DNA of 64,000 bases, from assembly GCA_951799425.1 (NCBI GenBank), contig OX637394.1, forward strand, positions 38,705,001 through 38,769,000, in the 5' to 3' direction. Of the stretch, positions 44,070 to 56,793 are shown piece after piece. Positions within the stretch are counted from its first letter, which is position 1, and every line of letters starts with the position of its first letter. The position numbers were made by a program, and so were the translations under genes. The DNA comes from Ilex aquifolium (taxonomy: Eukaryota > Streptophyta > Magnoliopsida > Aquifoliales > Aquifoliaceae). The notes beneath the pieces are model-generated. The model had not been told where the DNA came from, made no database searches, and worked only from the letters and a program-made list of their open reading frames with translations.

Positions 44070-44640
44070 TGAGCTGAAGAGCTCATCGAGAGCTTATGAG
44101 TTGGAGGGCTCATCAAGAGTTTCATGAGCTGAAGAGCTCATCGTGTATTTATGAGCTGAAGAGCTCATCGTTTACTTATGAGCTGAGGAGCTCATCGTTT
44201 ATTTATGAGCTGAGGAGCTCATCGTATATTTATGAGATGAATAGCTCATCATTTGTTTATGATTTGAAGAGCTCATCGTTTGTATGAGCTAAATAGCTCA
44301 TCGAGTGTTTATGAGCTGACGAGCTCATTGTTTGTATATGAGCTGAAGAGCTCATCGAGTGTTTATGAGCTGACGAACTCATTTTTTGTATATGAGCTGA
44401 AGAGTTCATCGAGTATTTATGAGCTGACAAGCTCATCGTTTGTATATTAACTAATGAGCTCATCGAGTGCTTATGAGTTGACGAGCTTATCGTTTGTATA
44501 TGAGCTGAAGAGTTCATCGAGTGTTTATGAGCTGGAGAGCTCATCGTTTGTATATGAGCTGAAGAGCTTATCGAGTGTTTATGAGCTGGAGAGCTCATCG
44601 TTTGTATATGAGCTGAAGAGCTCATCGAGTGTTTAGAGCC
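44070..44640. repeat. 27-bp minisatellite
   Basis: About 20 units of ATGAGCTGAAGAGCTCATCG plus a 7-bp spacer, with alternating variants giving a 54-bp dimer. Each unit holds a GAGCT...AGCTC palindrome. It is open on both strands because 27 is a multiple of 3 (nonapeptide YELKSSSFV on +). Confidence 0.9.
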
Positions 44641-44699
44641 CATCATGTGCTTATGCTAGCAATATAACGTTGACCGAGTTGAAACTTTGTCATTTTATT

Positions 44700-45285
44700 G
44701 ATGATGAACTTTTACAATTGTTTATTGAAAGAACCTCTTCAAATGGTCAGCATTCTAGGAATGAGGCAAGATTTTCCCTTCCTCAGTTTGTAGTTCGTAA
44801 TTTCCAAGTCTGATTTTCTTGGAGATGATGTATGGGTCTTCCCAGTTGGGTCCTCACTTTCTATGGGTGGGATCTTTTCCTGCAAGGAGGAGTTTCTTGA
44901 GGACCAAATCTCCGAGTTCGAAGCTTCTGTGCCTGACCCTCTTGTTGTAATATCTTGCTATCTTTCTCTAATAGCTCATGATACGCTGCATGGCTGTTTC
45001 CCTCTTCCAATCTAAAAGGTCAAGATTGAGCAGAAGTGACTTATCATTATGCTCGGGTTTGAAGAGTTCTGTCCTCGGGGATGGGATGCCTATCTCCATA
45101 GGAGCTACTTCCTCAGTTTTGAATGCCTAGGCAAACGACGTTTCTTAAGTTGTTGACCTGGTTGTAGTTCTGTAAGCCCATAATACCACTGGAATGTGTT
45201 CCACCCATCGTCCCTTTAAGGCTTCGAGTTTGGTCTTCAGAGCTACCTTTATGGTTCGGATAGTTACTTCTGTCTGTCCATCCGA
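44700..45285 (-). pseudogene. Tat integrase C-terminal part
   Basis: Downstream of the integrase core on the - strand. It contains ALKGRWVEHIPVVLWAYRTT-like sequence, KIARYYNKRVRHRSFELGDL and GNYELQTEEGK, with several stops. The frame changes near 45285. Confidence 0.75.
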
Positions 45286-45474
45286 CTAAGGATGAGCTGG
45301 AGCTGAGAAGTAATTCCTTATGCCCAACTCGGCACAAAAATTTTTGAATTTGGGGTTATCGAACTGCTTCCCATTGTCTGAGACAATTGCCCTAGGTATT
45401 ACAAACCTGCAGATTATAGATTTACAGGTGAAGTTCTGAACCTTCTGCTCTGTAATTGTTGCCAAGGGCTCCAT
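45286..45474 (-). pseudogene. Tat integrase core
   Basis: Encodes TEQKVQNFTCKSIICRF and IPRAIVSDNGKQFDNPKFK, with the second catalytic Asp in SDNGKQF, then GIRNYFSAPAHP. A stop follows where HPQ(S/T)NGQ would continue. Confidence 0.87.
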
Positions 45475-45579
45475 CTCAGCCCATTTGGTGAAATAATCTA
45501 CTCCAATGATGACGAATTTGCATTGTCCAGTATTAGTGGGAAGAGGTCCAAGTATGTCTAATCCTCACTGTTGGAATGA

Positions 45580-45846
45580 CTAGGGGCTGATCACTGGGGT
45601 GAGGAGCTCTGGTGGACAGTGGGGGATGTTGGCATGCAGTTGACATGTCTTACACCTTCTGACCTCCTCTGTTGCGTCTTTGAGTAGTGTGAGCCAGAAG
45701 TAACCTTGCCTCAGCGTTTTACCTGCTAGAGCTCGAGCTCCGATGTGATTGTCGCAGATACCTTCGTGGATTTTCCTTAGGATATAGTCAGCCTCTTCGC
45801 CGCCTATACATTTCAGGAGAGGTGCCGAGAAGTCTCGCTTGTACAT
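45580..45846 (-). pseudogene. Tat integrase zinc-binding domain
   Basis: An HHCC zinc domain: IHEGICDNHIGARALAGK, then GYFWLTLLKDATEEVRRC and KTCQ, all four ligands present. A stop and shift separate it from the core. Confidence 0.87.
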
Positions 45847-45897
45847 GTTTTCTTGTAGGAGGGTGAATCTGGACGATTTGGCTCTTAGCTTTGCGAC

Positions 45898-46264
45898 TTA
45901 TTTGGAATATGCTGGTAAGGTTACATTATGAAGGTATTCCCTGATTAGATCCATACAGGTTGGTTGGGCCAGTACAGGGAACACTTTTTCATCCTCGTGG
46001 CTTACTGACGGCTCTGCCAGGTGCTCAACTGAAATTAATCTGTCCAGGTTTTCCTGAAAAGCTGTGGCTAACCTTGCTAAGGCGTCAACTCGGGAGTTCT
46101 CAGCTTTGGGGACATGCATGATTTTAACTTGCACCAATTTTTTCATTAGCTCTTTCACATTCTTGAGGTATAGAATCATTCTTTCCCTTAGCTTCGTAAG
46201 TCTCCTCAATTTGTTTCATCACAAGCTGGGAGTCGTTGTAGATCACGAGTTGCTTTGCCTCCAT
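45898..46264 (-). pseudogene. Tat RNase H
   Basis: The - strand from 46264 gives MEAKQLVIYNDSQLVMKQIE. After a small frame change it continues ERMILYLKNVKELMKKLVQV, HVPKAENSRVDALARLATA. The upstream part of RNase H and all of RT are missing because element A starts at 46274. Confidence 0.85.
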
Positions 46265-46273
46265 GGAATGTGC

Positions 46274-47878
46274 TGATTAACCCTAATTAATGCATAATTT
46301 AATTAAGTTAATAGGTCAATTGTGTTAGTAAAACAAAGTTAAACTAGTCAAAGTAAGTTAAATCAGAGTTAGTGTGTGAATTAGGAATAATGCATTAATT
46401 ATTGTTCTTTTCAGGGTTTTGTGCATCAAAATTACTGGGGAGCCAATTGTGTCAAAGCTACAAATTACTTGGGGAGCCAATTATCAAGCTACAAACTATA
46501 TGGTGCCAATTATTAAAGCAAAACAAAGGGGGATCAAAGTATAATTAAAGGGCATCTTCTTGGGACTTGTAAAGAGCATCTTCTTGGGGCTTGTAAAGGG
46601 CATCTTTTGGTTGCCTATAAATACCACCCATTGGGTCTTGTAAAGATCATCTTTTTCTCTTGTATCATCTTTTTTGTAAAGAGCACATTTTGGTAGTGAA
46701 AAACCCTCCAAAAGTCATTATTGTTTTTGTATCATGTTTCTTGTAAAAGAGCATCATCTTTATTGTGAAAAACCCTCCAAGTAGTTATTACTTTCTTTAC
46801 TTTCTTGTATTATTGCTTTCTTTACTTTCTTGTATTATTGCTTTCTTTTATTGTATTATGGCTTTCTTTTACTTCCATTGTTGAGCTTCCTTCTTCCCTT
46901 AGAGGAGTGAAACTCTTCCACTTTTCCAGAGCTTTACCAAAGCCGTGAAGGGTGGAACGTGATTCACTCATTCTTTGTCGAAGATCGGCTCCTTGTGTAA
47001 TATGTTTTTACCTTGTAATTCCTTTACTTGGAGGGATGAGCATCACTTACTTTTCTAGCTTTACCAAAGCAATGAAGAGTGAGTAGTTTCTCATTCACTC
47101 TTTAGCAAGAGGTGATGGACATGTATAAATTATCCAGAAGTTATATTGATGCATTTCGTTTATGCTTAGCTCCAATCTTCATTTCTTCATAATGTCTTTT
47201 CATTACATTGTTGTCTTTACCTTAAGTATGAGTAGCTAAATCTTTAAGTTGACTAATCCAAGGGAGACCTCCTCCTGGGTATGCCATTTCAACTCATCTG
47301 CTTTCCTCCCCTCAGTGTACGATGGTTCGGTTTAACTGGGTTGAGAGAGGACATGGTGTGAGTCTTTGATATCCCGTAGATTTGTCACGAGTTATGCTTG
47401 GATCCTCACTTCCATCTCGTCCCTCGCTTCCCACGAATCAATCGTTCATCTATGCACCATTGGAGGAAGGGTTCGAGTCGACTTGGCATTCCCATTGGAG
47501 TGAAACCTTTTGATTAGCCAACACTTGTTTCCCATTTCAATTTCATCACAACACAAATCACAAACCAACTTCAAACAACAAAATATTTTACACTTTTCTT
47601 TCACCAAAAATTACCTTCTACACGATTCACCTCCTTCCCTGAGGGGACGACCTTGGAATACGGTTCCAAGTAAAACATGAACACAAAAGTCTTCTTGCGC
47701 TTGTGAAGCATTTTTGTTCACACACACACACACACTCACATTTCATTCATTCCACCATTCCGTTGCCCTTTCTTTTGACATCATTCCAAGGGAGAGTGAC
47801 ACTCCCCTCCACACATAGACTATACGCATTGAGGGATGATGTCCGGAGGATAGGGACAACAACAGTTTTAAGCAAGCA
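46274..47878 (+). repeat. Athila A 5' LTR
   Basis: 1605 bp, beginning TGATTAACC and ending AAGCAAGCA, four bases before the primer site. A TATA box TATAAATA is at 46616-46623. Several internal CTTGTAAAGAGCATC-type repeats. Confidence 0.9.
46616..46623 (+). promoter_or_regulatory. TATA box of the Athila A LTR
   Basis: TATAAATA within GCCTATAAATACCACCC, conserved in the 3' LTR at 57149-57156. Confidence 0.7.
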
Positions 47879-47882
47879 TTTT

Positions 47883-47900
47883 TGGCGCCGTTGCTGGGGA
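47883..47900 (+). promoter_or_regulatory. Athila A primer binding site
   Basis: TGGCGCCGTTGCTGGGGA, one change from the tRNA-Asp-type site usual in Athila elements. Confidence 0.9.
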
Positions 47901-48036
47901 AGGCAAGCGTTGAATCAAGAAGGTGATTTTCGGACAACGGAGGTAAGTCCTGTGATGTTCATCATTGGCTGAGGTACGTTGATCCTTGTATATACTTTTG
48001 TTTGTTTTCTTTTTCAATTGTATATAGTTTTGTTAC

Positions 48037-48957
48037 ATGTGGGGACGGGACGAACTAAACCGACTAGTTAGACAACCTTTGGCCCCCGACATAAACATTG
48101 ACCAAGACTCACCCGAGAATGTGATTGATAATTTTGAGAATGTGGATGCCAACCCCAATGTGCAAAGGGGTGGGGGAGTACAAGAACCTGGAATGCCCCA
48201 TCCACAAATGCAATTCCCCCCTCCTAGAAATGAAGGGAACAATATCCAAATTGATCCTCCGGCGAGGTCAATGAGGGAATTTCTTCAACCAACTTATGGT
48301 GCCACACCCTCATGCATCCTCTTACCGGTCCAAGTTCATCTCTTCCAAGTTAAGCTAGGGATGATGCAACTACTTCCTACATTCCACAGAATTGAAAAGG
48401 AAAACCCTTATTTGCACATAAAAGAATTTGAGGATATAGTTGCAACATTCAATGCTAACTATGCTATGGAAGACATAGCTCGATTAAAATTGTTTCCCTT
48501 TTCCCTCAAGGACAAAGCCAAAACGTGGTTGTATTCCTTGCGACCTCGATCCATTACCTCTTGGGCTCTAATGCTTTCAGATTTTTTGAATAAATTTTTT
48601 CCGATTCATAGAACTACCGCTTTAAAAAAGGAAATTCAAAACTTTTCGGAAAAGCCCAATAAGCAATTCTATCATTTTTGGGATCGCTACAATGAATTGA
48701 TTCAATCCATACCACATCATGGCTTTGAATCGTGGCAATTGGTAAGTTTCTTCTATGAAGGAATCACACTGAGCCATAGACAATTCATTGATATGATGTG
48801 CAATGACGAATTCTTAAACAAAGACCCCGATGAGGCCCTTGACTACTTTAGTACATTGGCCCAGAATGCACAATCTTGGGACATTAGGGATCCCAACGAT
48901 GTACCTAGGACGTCTCTGGGTAGTAGTCAATTACAAGGGGATGGATGTATGACTTGA
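48037..48957 (+). pseudogene. Athila A gag, N-terminal part
   Basis: 306 codons. Conserved gag block with REFLQP, KENPYLHIKEFEDIVATFNA and FSLKDKAKTWLYSLRPRSI, then FLNKFFPIHRTTALKKEI and FYEGITLSHRQFIDMM. The frame is lost near 48945 by a one-base indel and continues in the overlapping next ORF. Confidence 0.88.
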
Positions 48958-50678
48958 GAGACCGGGAAGATTTGCTTTCCAAAATTGCCAAATTGTCTAG
49001 GAAGGTTGAAAGTCTTGAAGTCAATAGGAGGCACGAGGTGTCAAATGTTTCAAAGATAGAGGAGTTTTGCTCAATTTGTGAGAATGTGGAGCATTCCATA
49101 TCGGAGTGCCCTAACATTCCGGCACTTAAGGAAGTGTATCACGAGCAAGTAAATGCCTTTAATCAACCAAGGCAATCATTCTCTCCACATTCAAACACTT
49201 ATAATCCGGGGTGGAGCAATCACCCTAATTTTAGTTGGAGAAATGAGAACCCCACTCCTTATGGGTCTAATGCATACACACCTCCCGCACCTCCTAAGCA
49301 AAATCAATATCAAGGCCAAGGGCAAGCATCTATCTCCCAATACCCCCGTTCCAATCTGCAAGGGTACTCGTCAAACCCACCACCACAGAATTTTTCACCA
49401 AGTCCACCTCCCCAAAGTTTCTCCCAACAAGGACCACCCAATTATTCCACCTACCAACCTACCCATAAGAGGAATTTGGAGGATGTGGTTCATGCTTTCA
49501 TTCAAAGTCAAACCACCATCAATAATCAAAATGCCACAGCTCTTAATGACATTAGGACCCAACTCACGAAGTTGACAAACTCCATGGGGGCATCACAACA
49601 AGAAAAGGAGAAATTCCCCGCTCAACCCCAAGAGAACCCTAGAGGTCAACATGTTGTTGAGTCATCAGAGCCCTTAAGAGAGAGTTGTGAGCAACTCAAA
49701 GTAGTCACCACCCTTCGAAGTGGCAAGGAAATTGATAAGACCATTGTGTCAAAGACCTCACCCAAGGTCACATTGTCAAATGAAAAAGAGACCAATGGTG
49801 ACACCGACGAGGGTGAGGTGAGTGAAAAGAAAGAAAGAGAGGTTGTTGAGAAAGAAAAGTTAGTTGATGATTGTGTGTTTATTCCTCCCATGCCTGCCCC
49901 TTTCCCGAGTCGTTTGAAACCACCTGTCAAGGTGGCTAATTACACTGATATCTTGGAAATGTTTAAGCAGGTGAAGATTAACATTCCACTCCTCAACGCC
50001 ATCAAGCAAATCCCATCTTGTGTTAAAATTTTGAAGGATCTATGCACGGTGAAAAGGAGATTGAATATCCACAAGAAGGCATTCCTCATAGAACAAGTGA
50101 GCTCAATATTGAGGACCAACACTTCTTCCAAATTCAAAGACCCCGGTTGTCCAACCATAGCCATCACCATTGGAAATTGTCGAGTGGAACAAGAACATCT
50201 CGATTTGGGGGCAAGTGTGAATCTTCTTCCCTACTCGATGTATCAACAGCTTCAACTTGAGGAGTTGAAGCCCACCTCAATCACGCTTCAATTGGCGGAT
50301 CGTAGTACCCGTACACCAAGGGGAGTAGTTGAGGATGTCTTAGTTCAAATTGATAAATTTTATTTTCCTGTCGATTTCATTGTGCTCGATACACACCCTG
50401 TTGTAAACCTTAGCTCCCAAATTCCCGTAATACTTGGAAGACCCTTCCTTGCTACATCTAATGCCGTGCTAAATTACAGGAACGGTCTAATGAAGTTGGC
50501 ATTTGGGAATATGACAATGGAGCTCAATGTATTCAACCTGGCAATGCAACCGGGTGATGATGAGGAAGTAAGTGAGGTCAATAGAATCGACACTTTGGTT
50601 GAGGAGCACTTGGAGCTGGAGGGGATGTTGAAATTTAAGGAAGAAGGAATTGTGGATCTTGAGAATTATGATGAGTAA
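48945..50678 (+). pseudogene. Athila A gag C-terminus and protease
   Basis: 577 open codons. A zinc knuckle CSICENVEHSISEC (CX2CX4HX4C intact), a Pro/Gln-rich linker, then ITTLRSGKE-like and LLNAIKQIPSCVKILKDLC blocks. The aspartic protease motif is DLGASVNLLPYSMYQQL (usual Athila form) with VDFIVLD and ILGRPFLAT. Ends at a TAA before the RT linker. Confidence 0.9.
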
Positions 50679-50693
50679 GAGGAGGTAGAAGAT

Positions 50694-51160
50694 TTGAAAG
50701 GGATGGAAAGGTGGAGCCCTACATTTGAGGAGTTACCCCATCGTGAAAAGAAAATTTTTTCGTCGGATGAACAAAAGCCCAACTTGGAGTTGAAGCCCTT
50801 GCCCTCCCATTTGAAGTATGCCTATCTTGGGGAAGGTGAAACATTTCCGGTGGTCATTAGCTCTACATTGAACACGGAACAAGAAAAGAACTCTTGGAGG
50901 TATTGAGAAAGCATAAAGGAGCAATTGGGTGGACCATTGCAGATATCAAGGGGATAAGCCATCTCATTTGCACCCTCCGCATATATCTTGAGGAGGATTC
51001 CAAACCTTCCTGACAACCACAAAGACGGTTGAATCCCATCATGAAGGAGGTGGTGAGGGATGAGGTTCTGAAACTACTTGATGTGGGGATCATCTTTCCA
51101 ATTGCCGATAGTAAGTGGGTTAGCCCCACGTAATTAGTACCTAAGAAATCCGGAGTTACG
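50694..51160 (+). pseudogene. Athila A protease-RT linker, frameshifted
   Basis: Has ELKPLPSHLKYAYLGEGETF and PVVISSTLN, a frameshift near 50885, a stop near 51014, then EVLKLLDVGIIFPIADSKWV. Element B keeps this part open, which shows where A is broken. Confidence 0.8.
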
Positions 51161-51862
51161 ATGGTTGAGAATGATGAGAATGAGCTTATACCTACAAGAG
51201 TGATCACCGGATGGAGAGTGTGCATTGATTATCGAAAGATGAACGCTTGCACAAGAAAAGACCATTTCCCATTGCCATTCCTCGATCAAGTTCTAGAACG
51301 AGTAGCGGGTCATCTATTCTACTGCTTTTTAGATGGATACTCCGGCTACAATCAGATTGAGATTATTTTGGAGGATCAAGAGAAGACCACCTTCACGTGC
51401 CCCTATGGTACCTTTGCCTACCGCCGCATGCCATTTGGACTATGTAATGCTCCGGGGAATTTTCAAACCTGTATGATGGGGATTTTTAGTGACATGGTGG
51501 AAAAGATAGTGGAGGTCTTTATGGACGAATTTTCGGTGTTTGGGGATTCATTCGAGGGATGTTTGGCAAACTTGGAGAAAGTTCTAACAAGATGTAAGGA
51601 GAAGAATCTAGTATTGAATTGGGAAAAGTGTCACTTTATGGTGACGGAAGGAATTGTGCTTGGCCATATAGTTTCAGCAAGGGGTATTGAAGTCGACAAA
51701 TCCAAGGTGGAGGCCATCTCCAACCTCCCCACGCCGAGAGCCATCAAAGGCATCTGGTCATTTTTGGGCCATGCGGGGTTTTATCGTCGATTCATAAAGA
51801 ATTTCAGTGCATTGGCCCGACCCTTGACCAACCTGCTGTCTAAGGAGGTCCCATTCGAGTAG
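51161..51862 (+). pseudogene. Athila A reverse transcriptase
   Basis: 233 open codons: GWRVCIDYRKMNACTRKDHF, FLDGYSGYNQIEI, the FAYRRMPFGLCNAPGNFQ block and VLGHIVSARGIEVD. The catalytic box reads FMDEFSVFG, so the second Asp of FMDD is Glu, and a TAG stands where Trp is expected (PFE then stop). Catalytically dead. Confidence 0.92.
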
Positions 51863-51960
51863 TCGGATGATTGTGAGGCATCCTTTAAAAAACTTAAAAG
51901 CATGCTAGTCACACCTCCGATCATGCGACCACCCAATTGGGATCTACCTTTTGAGCTCAT

Positions 51961-52395
51961 GTGCGACGCGAGTGTTACGCGGTCAGTGCAGTGCTCGATC
52001 AAAGGGAGGAAAATAGACCGTATGTGATACACTATGCTAGCAAAACACTGAATGAGGCTCAGATGAATTACACTACCACCAAGAAAGAGTTGCTAGCGAT
52101 AATGTTTGCCTTAGATAAATTTCGTTCTTACATCATTGGTTCACCTATTGTTGTCTTTACTGATCACTCTACTTTGAAGTATTTGTTGTCTAAGCAGGAT
52201 GCAAAACCGAGACTCATTAGGTGGATACTCCTCCTACAAGAATTCGACTTAACGATCAAGGACAAGAAAGGAGTCGAGAACGTGGTGGCTGATCATTTAT
52301 CCCGGCTTGTGGTGCAAGAGGCCGATGAACACATTCCTATCCCTGAATTTTTTCCTGATGAGCATTTGCTTTCAATTCATTATGTATGTCCTTGA
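51961..52395 (+). pseudogene. Athila A RNase H
   Basis: [20 protein letters not shown], then [27 protein letters not shown] and [14 protein letters not shown] frameshift near 51965 removes the first catalytic Asp region (CDAS) from this frame. Confidence 0.9.
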
Positions 52396-52470
52396 TATGC
52401 TGATATATGTAACTATCTTGCAACATGACAGATACCACCGCAATGGAGCCTAGAAGATCGAAGACGATTT

Positions 52471-52872
52471 ATGGTATATGTGAAGTATTTCTACTTCGAC
52501 AACCCGTACCTGTTCAAGTACTGCCCCGACCAAGTCATGAGAAGATGTGTACCTGAGAATGAACAACGGGACGTCCTTGCATTTTTCCATTCACAAGCAT
52601 GCGATGGACATTTTTCAGCGAAAAAGACTTCGGCTAAAATTCTCCAATCAGGTTTTTACTGGCCCTCTCTTATCAAAGATTGTGTTTCGTTTTGTAAGGG
52701 ATGCGACAGATGCCAACGTTTGGGTAGAGTGACCCAAAGAAACATGATGCCCCTTTCCCCTGTGCTTGTCATAGAAATATTCGATTGTTGGGGCATCGAC
52801 TTTATGGGTCCTTTCCCTGTGTCATTTGGTTATTTGTACATCCTCCTGGCAGTGGACTATGTGTCCAAGTGA
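52471..52872 (+). pseudogene. Athila A integrase zinc domain and core start
   Basis: HHCC ligands in FHSQACDGHF and CKGCDRCQRLG, then core DFMGPFPVSFGYLYILLAVD. It ends at a TGA in place of the Trp of SKWVEA. Confidence 0.9.
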
Positions 52873-53688
52873 GTGGAGGCTATCTCGACTAAGACTAATG
52901 ACCACCGGGTCGTAGTCAAGTTTCTCAAGGAGAACATTTTTTCGAGGTTTGGGATGCCTTGTGCAATAATAAGTGATGGTGGATCACATTTCTGTAATAG
53001 ACCATTTGCATCTCTAATGTTCAAATATGGCGTCACTCACAAAGTATCCACTGCCTATCACCCACAAACAAATGGCCAAGCCGAGCTAGCTAATAGGGAG
53101 ATCAAGAACATTCTAGAAAAAATGGTTAACCCAAATAGGAAGGATTGGTCTGATAGATTGACCGATGCCCTATGGGCACACCGCACTGCCTTTAAAACTG
53201 TTTTGGGCATGTCTCCCTACTGGATTGTCTATGGAAAGGCTTGCCACTTGCCAGTCGAAATGGAACACAAGGCCTATTGGGCCATTAAGACTTTAAATTT
53301 TAATTTGAGAATGGCCAGTGATCATTGGAAGTTAGAGTTGGAAGAGATTCAACGAGATGCGTATGAGAGCTCCAAAATCTCAAAGGAACGGGCTAAAATC
53401 TTTCATGATAATTCCATCATACGGAAATCATTCGAGCTCGGCCAAAAAGTGCTCTTATACAATTCTCGCCTCTCAATTTTTCAGGGAAAACTCCGATCCC
53501 GTTGGGATGGCCCCTATCTTGTCAAGGTGGCTTACCCCAACGGAGCTGTTGAGGTGACAAACCCTGAGAATGGCCAGACATTCAAGGTCAATGGCCAAAA
53601 ATTTAAGCCATTCTTTGAGGGTTTTGAAGGACAAGAGGTGGAGGAGGAGTTAACGGATCTGGTGTATCCGGAATTCATGGAGGAGTAA
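52873..53688 (+). pseudogene. Athila A integrase core and C-terminus
   Basis: In frame with the previous ORF past one stop: IISDGGSHFCNRPF (second Asp), VSTAYHPQTNGQAELANREI (Glu), a GKACHLPVEMEHKAYWA block and a C-terminal chromatin-facing region ending YPEFMEE with TAA. Confidence 0.92.
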
Positions 53689-54452
53689 CCAGTTTTTATG
53701 CTTTTTAGTGTACAGTCTTTTTATTTACTCATATTATTTTTATTTCTCGTGTTACTTACTTGGTCGTATAGCATTTTTTTAAGTTTCAGATACTGGTGCG
53801 TTGGTTAAAGCTCCAGTGCGAGGTGTTCTCTAACCTTACTCATCGTTTTACTGTCCGTCATTGAATATCATATCTTTTTGTTGCATTGAAGATAATACAT
53901 GAATCAAGTTAGGGGGTGAGGTGCACCAATTGCATCTTACACCAGTTTTGTAGGAATATTCCGCGCGAATATTCGCGCTTGCCGACACTTATTCGCGCTT
54001 GTCGACACTCAAAAAAAAAAAAATCCACTGGGATGCCTTTATAAGGTCTCCAACCCTTTTTCCCTTTTCTCCCATCCACCGGTGTTGGCCCCCCTCTTCT
54101 TCCCTTCTTCTTCTTTTATTCTTTTGTTTTTTTTTTCTTCTTCTTCTTCTTCGTTGTTCTCTCTGTTCTCTGTAAAAACAACCCACCCCCTGTAAATCCA
54201 TGACCATATACCCCGAAGACCCAGTCCTTTGTTTAATAATTTGTCTTATATGTTTGTATTTGTACATGAGTGCTCTTCTTCTGCTCGCACTTAGGATGAG
54301 GGGTTTCCAGCCTAACCCAAATCTCCCTAGGGATGAGTAATTGTTGTGTTTTGTTTGTAGGTTTCGGCAGATGAACAGATCTCTACCTTACAACCTCATT
54401 TCTAAACTCCATACACTGGTAAATTCGAAACATTGGGGACAATGTTCAGTTT

Positions 54453-54468
54453 AGGTTGGGGGGTGTGA
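54453..54468 (+). promoter_or_regulatory. Second, upstream polypurine-like tract
   Basis: AGGTTGGGGGGTGTGA matches the LTR-proximal tract and the first LTR bases at 56794-56809. It follows TTGGGGACAATGTTC, a motif common in this position in Athila elements. Confidence 0.6.
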
Positions 54469-56793
54469 CCTACCAGTTCCAGTTTGTTCTAGTTGAAAAT
54501 AAATAAATAAATAAAAATAAATAAAAATAAAGTTCTGTTTATTTTTATTCTAGATTGCGTATTTTTACGGTATTTTTGCTTATGTTTCATGATCATATCA
54601 AATGCAGCTTCAATCGTCTTTGTAACTGGCAGACGTTAAAGAACCAGATATGGTGTCTTTAACTTAGAAAGCATGGATGTTAAATTTTTTTGGTTTAGTT
54701 TAGGAGTTCTACGCACTTTTCCATCTGATGTGCATACTGTGATCATGAGAAAAGCAAGACTTGTAAGGAAGGCCGAAATCCAAGAAAAACAAGCGAAACC
54801 CCTCTGTGGCAGGAGCACCTTTGCCAAACGCCGTCGTGCCAAAAGGCTGGGTGCTTGTAAACAGTCTAGCAGAGTCTTTCACGAGAAAAGATATAACTAG
54901 TGTTCTGAACCAATTTCCAGTTGCGCACTTGATCGATTAGACTGGATAGTGAATGGGCTGAGTAAGGATTACCCTGATACGCCATGCTATTCTGGTACTT
55001 TGCTTAACCGGTTTGTGAGAGAGAAAATTGGGAGAGTCACTGGTTGTTCGAACTACACAGATACAGAGGGAGACTCGGATTAGATTTTGACTAATAAATG
55101 ACAAAGCTGTGGAAAAATGTGTTTTGGGGGTGAAGGTTAATGGTCCGAACGTTTTTTTTTGTAAAAAGTGTAAATACTTTTTTTTTAGATGTATAAAGTC
55201 TTTTTGTTGAAATAAATGTATGGGCCGAGTAAGGAATGTCCTAAAATGCCAACTTATAGCGTGGGTAGGGACTTATCCTGAGACGCCATAGTTTTCCAAG
55301 TTCAATGATATTTTCTCTATGCTTAAATGTCAAATGTACATTGCTATTTGTTATTCTTAAGGTACAGAATGATCAGAATCGAAAATTGAATCGATAAATA
55401 ACCGACATTCCACGAAAAACCTGACATTACTAGTGGAGATGACAAAGAATACCATAGTAAGTTTTGAGCCTTGCTATACTTTTGAGAGACAATTAACATT
55501 TACTCAAGTAAGGTCTTTCACTCTCTATTTTTGAATAATCTCATTAAATTTGCTTTGATTGACGCAACTAAGGCAATCTGTTGACATATTTCCCAAGAGA
55601 TCTGTTCATACGACACATACATGTGCACATACTTGAGAAAGGATCTTAGGCCATCTTTGACTTAATTTTGAGCCTTAAGCCATTTCTTTTACAAAATTAT
55701 ATCCCTAGTTAACCGTGATTGAGCCTTTAATGAACGATCTTTTTCCAAATAGCCCGTATGATTACCAAGCAACAAGAGAATATATTTGACATACCTTTGC
55801 TATCTAATATTCTTGCACCCTCTTATAAATCAATATGATACAGAAATGCAAGAAAAAGGGAAAAGGCTATAGAGGCTACTATTCAATGGCAAGAAAAATC
55901 GATGGGAACAATTGAAACAGAAAAGAAACAGAAAGGCAGGAAATTGCCAAGAAAGTGAAAAATGAGAAAAATGAAAGAAAGAAATATCATTTCTGGGCAA
56001 AATGTCGAAAAGCTAGAAAGAAGTGTGCTACATTACAGAATGAAAGGATAGCTTTTGAATATCATTGACGTTATTTCATTAGCCACTGACCTCTGGCCAC
56101 ATTACAACCTATAAAAAGCCCTAATTGATCTCAAGTCTGTTGCATGCATGTGTCGTCAACCAAAAGTGAGGTATGGTAAATAGTATTTCTTTAAATTGCA
56201 TCAATATTCTTTCATGAGATTATGTCAAACATGATTAGTTTGTTTCCTTAAACTTCACTCCCTTCCTAATTGTGCATGTGATTTTTCAATTGGCCACCCT
56301 CTGATCACATGCCCCGGGAGAGACAAGTCACTATAATCGGGGCGAACTTTTGCTGAGAGCATTCTACGAGAGGTTTGTGAAATCGAAGCTATCAATGGAA
56401 GGTGGTAAAATGGAGTGTTTGTTATATAACAATTCTTGTTGCTAGAATGATCATTCTTACTACATAGGGAATTTCAAATACCAATATAACAATTGTTTAT
56501 TTTTGCATATATTACGTACCAATGACAGAGAAGTGTTTTATTTTTCTTTAAAAAAAAAAAAATTAACTAAAGGATGGGGTGTCTCAACGATCATGGTGCT
56601 AACTTATATACACATCTTTTTAACTGGAGTTTGTAGGTAGCTTCACTGGAAACTTTCACGAGACAAAACTCGCCTACTAGGGATCACCTAGGGGTTTAAC
56701 GACTTGGTGCATATGCAAAATGCAATCGTGTTATCTACGAAAGTGATTTTATTTTGTTCTATTGTTATTTATTACTAGGGACTAGTAATGTTT

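Larger units (their letters stand above)
40150..46273 (-). mobile_element. Tat-lineage Ty3-gypsy retrotransposon, 3' part
   Basis: Read on the - strand: RNase H, integrase, a 27-bp minisatellite, a long extra ORF on the opposite strand, then a putative 3' LTR. This order (pol, tandem repeats, antisense ORF, LTR) is known for Tat/Retand elements. The 5' portion is cut off by Athila element A, which inserted at 46273/46274. The outer end is only approximate because no second LTR is present. Confidence 0.75.

Noticed and set aside
44257-44646. 129-codon Ser/His/Met-rich ORF on the - strand and 60-63-codon ORFs on +
   Set aside because: Translation of the 27-bp minisatellite, which is open on both strands because the period is a multiple of three.
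47743-47972. Short ORFs at the end of the Athila 5' LTR and primer site
   Set aside because: They cover the LTR end and primer site and show no protein features.
54673-54900. 75-codon Arg/Lys-rich ORF after Athila A integrase, considered as an env remnant
   Set aside because: Too short, no membrane segment, and no similarity I can support.
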